The notes below the pieces were generated by a model. It saw only the letters and a list, made by a program, of their open reading frames with translations. It did not search any database and was not told where the DNA came from. From contig NZ_SULL01000015.1 of assembly GCF_009372235.1 (NCBI RefSeq), positions 1-64,000 on the forward strand: a stretch of DNA of 64,000 bases, read 5' to 3'. Numbering within the stretch: position 1 is the first letter of the stretch; each line of letters opens with the position of its first letter. Source of the stretch: Dickeya oryzae (GTDB lineage: Bacteria; Pseudomonadota; Gammaproteobacteria; Enterobacterales; Enterobacteriaceae). Positions 60,912 through 64,000 of the stretch are shown here, piece by piece. A program made the position numbers and the translations under genes.

Positions 60912-61997
60912 TTAGGGAAGGCAGTCGGCGATGGATGCCAGCACCAGTTCGTGCGATACACCCGACCGGACTTCAGACTGACCAATTGCCGTAGGCAGAA
61001 CCAGACGCAACTCTCCGGCCAGAACCTTCTTATCCCTCATCATGTGCGGTAAATACGCTTGCGGGACCATTTCGCGCGGTCCGGTAACAGGCAAACCAGC
61101 CCGCAGCAACAGCGCCTTGATACGCTCAACATCGTCAGCGCTCAACTGCCCGAGCCGACGAGCCGCATGAGCCGCCATCACCATTCCAGCCGCTACGGCT
61201 TCGCCATGCAGCCAGTTACCGTACCCCATCTCCGCTTCAATGGCATGTCCATAAGTGTGGCCTAAATTCAGCAAGGCGCGCAGCCCGGACTCACGTTCAT
61301 CTGCGGCCACTACCTCTGCCTTAAGCTCACAACAACGACGGATGCAGTAGGCCAGCGGCACACCCTCCAGTCGACGAATCTCGTCGATATGCGCTTCCAG
61401 CCATTCAAAAAAGACGCGATCGAGGATAACGCCATACTTGATCACTTCGGCAAGCCCGGAGGAGAGCTCGCGTGCAGGCAATGTTCGCAGGCAATCCAAA
61501 TCGACAACCACCGAGGCGGGCTGATAAAACGCGCCAATCATGTTTTTGCCAAGCGGATGATTGACTGCCGTTTTACCACCGACAGAGGAGTCAACCTGTG
61601 ACAACAGCGTGGTGGGAACCTGAATGAAGCGAACACCGCGTTGATAACAGGCGGCAGCAAAGCCGGTCAAATCACCGATGACACCGCCGCCCAACGCTAC
61701 CAGCGTGGTATCACGACCATGCGGTTTAGCCAGTAATGCGGAAAAGACCTGCTCCAGCACCGCTAACGACTTGAACTGCTCGCCATCAGGCAAAATAACC
61801 TGATCCACCCGCACACCGCTGTTCTCCAGCAGGCTACGTACTCTGTCCAGATACAGCGGAGCCAACGTTTCATTGGTCACCAGCATGGCCTGATCACCAG
61901 CCTTCAGCGGCATAAAAGAAGCCGCGTCGTTGAAAAGATCGGCGGCGATCGTAATGGGGTAACTGCGTTCCCCGAGAGTTACGGTGACTCTTTCCAT
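60912..61997 (-). CDS. aroB: 3-dehydroquinate synthase
   Basis: AroB makes 3-dehydroquinate from DAHP, the second shikimate pathway step, with NAD+ and a divalent metal. The 361 residues start [35 protein letters not shown] binds NAD, and [14 protein letters not shown] and [10 protein letters not shown] hold the metal ligands. It follows aroK by 53 bp. Confidence 0.97.
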   Translation of the reverse strand: MERVTVTLGERSYPITIAADLFNDAASFMPLKAGDQAMLVTNETLAPLYLDRVRSLLENSGVRVDQVILPDGEQFKSLAVLEQVFSALLAKPHGRDTTLVALGGGVIGDLTGFAAACYQRGVRFIQVPTTLLSQVDSSVGGKTAVNHPLGKNMIGAFYQPASVVVDLDCLRTLPARELSSGLAEVIKYGVILDRVFFEWLEAHIDEIRRLEGVPLAYCIRRCCELKAEVVAADERESGLRALLNLGHTYGHAIEAEMGYGNWLHGEAVAAGMVMAAHAARRLGQLSADDVERIKALLLRAGLPVTGPREMVPQAYLPHMMRDKKVLAGELRLVLPTAIGQSEVRSGVSHELVLASIADCLP

Positions 61998-62050
61998 GCT
62001 CGTTCCATTGATCTGTCAGAGACCTGCGGTATACAGGAGATTACACAAAA

Positions 62051-62572
62051 TCAGTTGTTTTCCAGCATGCTGATAATCTGGTTGGCAACGACTTTGGCGC
62101 TTTGTTCATCGGTGCGAATCGTAACATCGGCGATCTCTTCATACAGCGGATTACGTTCTCTCGCCAATGCCTCCAGCACTTCGCGTGGTGGGGCTTCAAC
62201 CTGAAGCAACGGACGTTTTTTATCTCGTTGAGTACGGGCCAACTGTTTTTCAATCGTGGTTTCCAGATACACCACCACGCCACGTGCTGACAGGCGATTG
62301 CGAGTTTCGCGTGATTTTACCGAACCACCGCCGGTTGCCAGCACAATGCCCTGCTTTTCCGTCAATTCATTAATGACTTTCTCTTCGCGCTCGCGGAAGC
62401 CTTCCTCGCCTTCCACATCAAATACCCAGCCCACATCAGCCCCGGTACGACGCTCAATTTCTTGATCGGAGTCGAAGAATTCCATATTGAGCTGCTGAGC
62501 TAACTGACGGCCAATAGTGCTTTTGCCGGCACCCATAGGCCCAACCAGAAAGATATTGCGTTTCTCTGCCAT
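62051..62572 (-). CDS. aroK: Shikimate kinase I
   Basis: AroK phosphorylates shikimate. The 173 residues from [20 protein letters not shown] show Walker [29 protein letters not shown] for shikimate binding and the lid region. Sixteen upstream codons were not used. It is the first gene of the long aroK-aroB-damX-dam-rpe-gph-trpS operon. Confidence 0.97.
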   Translation of the reverse strand: MAEKRNIFLVGPMGAGKSTIGRQLAQQLNMEFFDSDQEIERRTGADVGWVFDVEGEEGFREREEKVINELTEKQGIVLATGGGSVKSRETRNRLSARGVVVYLETTIEKQLARTQRDKKRPLLQVEAPPREVLEALARERNPLYEEIADVTIRTDEQSAKVVANQIISMLENN

Positions 62573-62909
62573 TTTTTTGGTATTACTAAGAAATTCGTTA
62601 ATGATAACCCGCCCCGCCATGTAACCTGCGGCGGAACCTAAACTGAAACCTCATGAGCGATAGTGCGAGAATCAGACAAAAAATTATCTCAATACTCAGG
62701 GTGGTTTGGCAACCGAATAAAACGCCACACAAACCAGGTCGTCATAAACCGTGCGTTTTATCTACACTGCTGATGTAACACCACTTCCGTGCTCAAGCCG
62801 CTATCCTTGTATGCTAAAACGACGGTATCGTCAAACAATGAAGGACACTATTTCACAAAGCGAGTGTATAAAGCAGGCTGACACATCGCACCCCACCGTT
62901 TTGAGATAA
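62573..62909. other. hofQ-aroK intergenic region
   Basis: These 337 bp between hofQ and aroK, both on the minus strand, hold the aroK leader and the candidate promoter at 62806-62834. No gene and no strong terminator hairpin is seen. Confidence 0.6.
62806..62834 (-). promoter_or_regulatory. Candidate aroK promoter
   Basis: On the minus strand TTGACG (62829-62834) and TACAAG (62806-62811) are 17 bp apart, about 235 bp before the aroK start. The -35 is near consensus and the -10 moderate. Other promoters in this operon are likely but were not resolved. Confidence 0.5.
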
Positions 62910-64000
62910 TCAGGCTGCTGGTGCGCGTTTAGCCGCCTGAATCAGTGTAGGCGTGATAAAGATGACCAGCTCGCGGCGCGTATGCTGCTGACTTGTGGCG
63001 CGAAACCACTGACCAATGCCCGGTAACGACCCCAAGCCCGGCACCTGACGCTCCCCTTGATTTTTTTGTTGTTGGAAAATCCCACCCAGCACAATGGTTT
63101 CGCCATCCTGCACGGTGACCTGAGTCTGGATCTCCTGTTTATCGATCGCCAGGATTTCGCCCCCTTCCCCCTGCTTGATAGCCCGTCCCGGCATATTCTG
63201 GCTAATTAGCAGGTTGAGCGTAATCTGCCCACCATGCAGAATCCTGGGGGTGACTTCCATGCCCAACACCGCTTCCTTGAACTCGATCGATGTCGAACCG
63301 CTGGCACCGCTGGATACCTGATACGGGATTTCCGTGCCTTGCTTGATGCTGGCTGTTTGTTGATGCGCAGTAAACAGGCGCGGACTGGCGATAATCTCCA
63401 CCTCGTTTTCCTGCTCCAGCGCCATTAGTTCCAGGTCAAGCAATCGTCCATTGAGCTTTGCCAGATGAAACCCGGCGTTAACAGCGGGCGATTCAACCGG
63501 GAGGCTAACCGTGAAGTTATTCATCTGCATCGCCTGCCCTGCAATGGAAGCGTCCCCCAGCCCCCAGTTAACGCCCAACGCTTTCAAATGCTCGCTGCTG
63601 ATGGTGACGATGTGCGCTGCCAGTTGCACCTGCGACAATGGCTTATCCAACGCGTCAATCCAGGGCCGAATTTGTTCCAGCGCGGAAGCGACATCCCGAA
63701 TCAGCAGCGTGTTGGTGCGTTTATCGACGGTGACGTTACCGCGTTCTGTCAGCAACGTACCGCGCTGGCTTTGCAGATTCGCCACCACCTCAGTCGCTTC
63801 CGCGTACTGCAAGGTGACGGACAGATTTTGCAACGGCAGTTGCAAACGCTGCTTAGCCGCTTGTTCCTCCTGTTTCTGCTGGCGGTCTTTCACATAGGTA
63901 TCGGGGTAAACCATCATGACGCTATTTTGCTGTTCAACCGTCAATTGCCCCATTCGCAGAATAATATCCAGCGCCTGCTGCCAGGGAACCTGCTGTAAAT
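62910..64000 (-). CDS. hofQ: HofQ/PilQ-type secretin (N-terminus beyond window)
   Basis: This is the C-terminal 363 codons of an outer-membrane secretin of the type IV pilus / DNA uptake class. The reading remains open to base 64000, where VPWQQALDIILRMGQL belongs to a secretin N-terminal repeat. N-domains follow, then the secretin core (about 62910-63450) with VLGMEVTPRILHGGQITLNL and GETIVLGGIFQQQK. It ends ITPTLIQAAKRAPAA. In E. coli hofQ (with hofMNOP) likewise precedes aroK and is linked to use of DNA as nutrient. Confidence 0.93.
   Translation of the reverse strand, partial: LQQVPWQQALDIILRMGQLTVEQQNSVMMVYPDTYVKDRQQKQEEQAAKQRLQLPLQNLSVTLQYAEATEVVANLQSQRGTLLTERGNVTVDKRTNTLLIRDVASALEQIRPWIDALDKPLSQVQLAAHIVTISSEHLKALGVNWGLGDASIAGQAMQMNNFTVSLPVESPAVNAGFHLAKLNGRLLDLELMALEQENEVEIIASPRLFTAHQQTASIKQGTEIPYQVSSGASGSTSIEFKEAVLGMEVTPRILHGGQITLNLLISQNMPGRAIKQGEGGEILAIDKQEIQTQVTVQDGETIVLGGIFQQQKNQGERQVPGLGSLPGIGQWFRATSQQHTRRELVIFITPTLIQAAKRAPAA

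Overview
The window is chromosomal DNA of a soft-rot plant pathogen of the genus Dickeya (formerly Erwinia chrysanthemi). The strongest pointer is the pelC-pelB-pelZ pectate lyase cluster (47.3-51.5 kb), with KdgR-like and CRP-like sites in front of pelC and pelB. The rest is a backbone in nearly the same order as the rpsL-to-aroK arc of Escherichia coli: tufA-fusA-rpsG-rpsL-tusBCD-yheO, fkpA-slyX, slyD-yheV-kefB-kefG, yheS, yheT-yheU-prkB, yhfA, crp, argD-pabA, ppiA, trpS-gph-rpe-dam-damX-aroB-aroK-hofQ. The species cannot be fixed from the sequence alone. No rRNA, tRNA, CRISPR array, prophage or transposase gene was seen.

Five accessory blocks interrupt the backbone. (1) 5.3-14.0 kb, between yheO and fkpA: an eptA-basR-basS (pmrCAB-type) lipid A modification operon, then a GntR regulator, a polar amino acid ABC transporter and a cytoplasmic gamma-glutamyltransferase-like enzyme. 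(2) 15.5-21.1 kb, between slyX and slyD: an AraC regulator, an APH-fold kinase, an ethanolamine-type permease and a Tat-exported bicupin oxalate decarboxylase. (3) 31.4-38.6 kb, between crp and argD: an L-ascorbate utilisation (ula) locus as two divergent operons, with the EIIC and EIIB domains fused. (4) 40.7-53.9 kb, between pabA and ppiA: the most unusual block. (5) 54.8-56.0 kb: a lone enolase-superfamily enzyme.

Block 4 holds the best candidate for an undescribed system. A 654-residue protein joins a complete subtilisin domain (Asp36/His64/Ser224) to a PatG-like C-terminal domain. It is followed by a 49-residue, cysteine-free peptide gene (43278-43427) with a strong ribosome binding site and a 32-bp perfect palindrome at its end. 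No YcaO, LanC, radical SAM or transporter gene is nearby, so this looks like a minimal protease-plus-peptide RiPP-type locus. Downstream are an XRE-type regulator broken or switchable at an A9 tract, and an unusual regulator with a degenerate NtrC-like AAA+ domain fused to an AraC DNA-binding domain. A GH19 lysozyme-like gene lies upstream, before the pectate lyases. Beyond pelZ come a 342-bp intergenic element built almost wholly of consecutive small hairpins between terminal inverted repeats, and a membrane diguanylate cyclase with a C-terminal hemerythrin domain.

Much of the accessory content fits a plant-associated life: pectin degradation, ascorbate catabolism, oxalate removal, amino-alcohol or gamma-glutamyl compound use, envelope modification and oxygen-linked c-di-GMP signalling. 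Gene starts were moved from the longest reading frame where family length, homologous N-termini or ribosome binding sites favoured an internal start.
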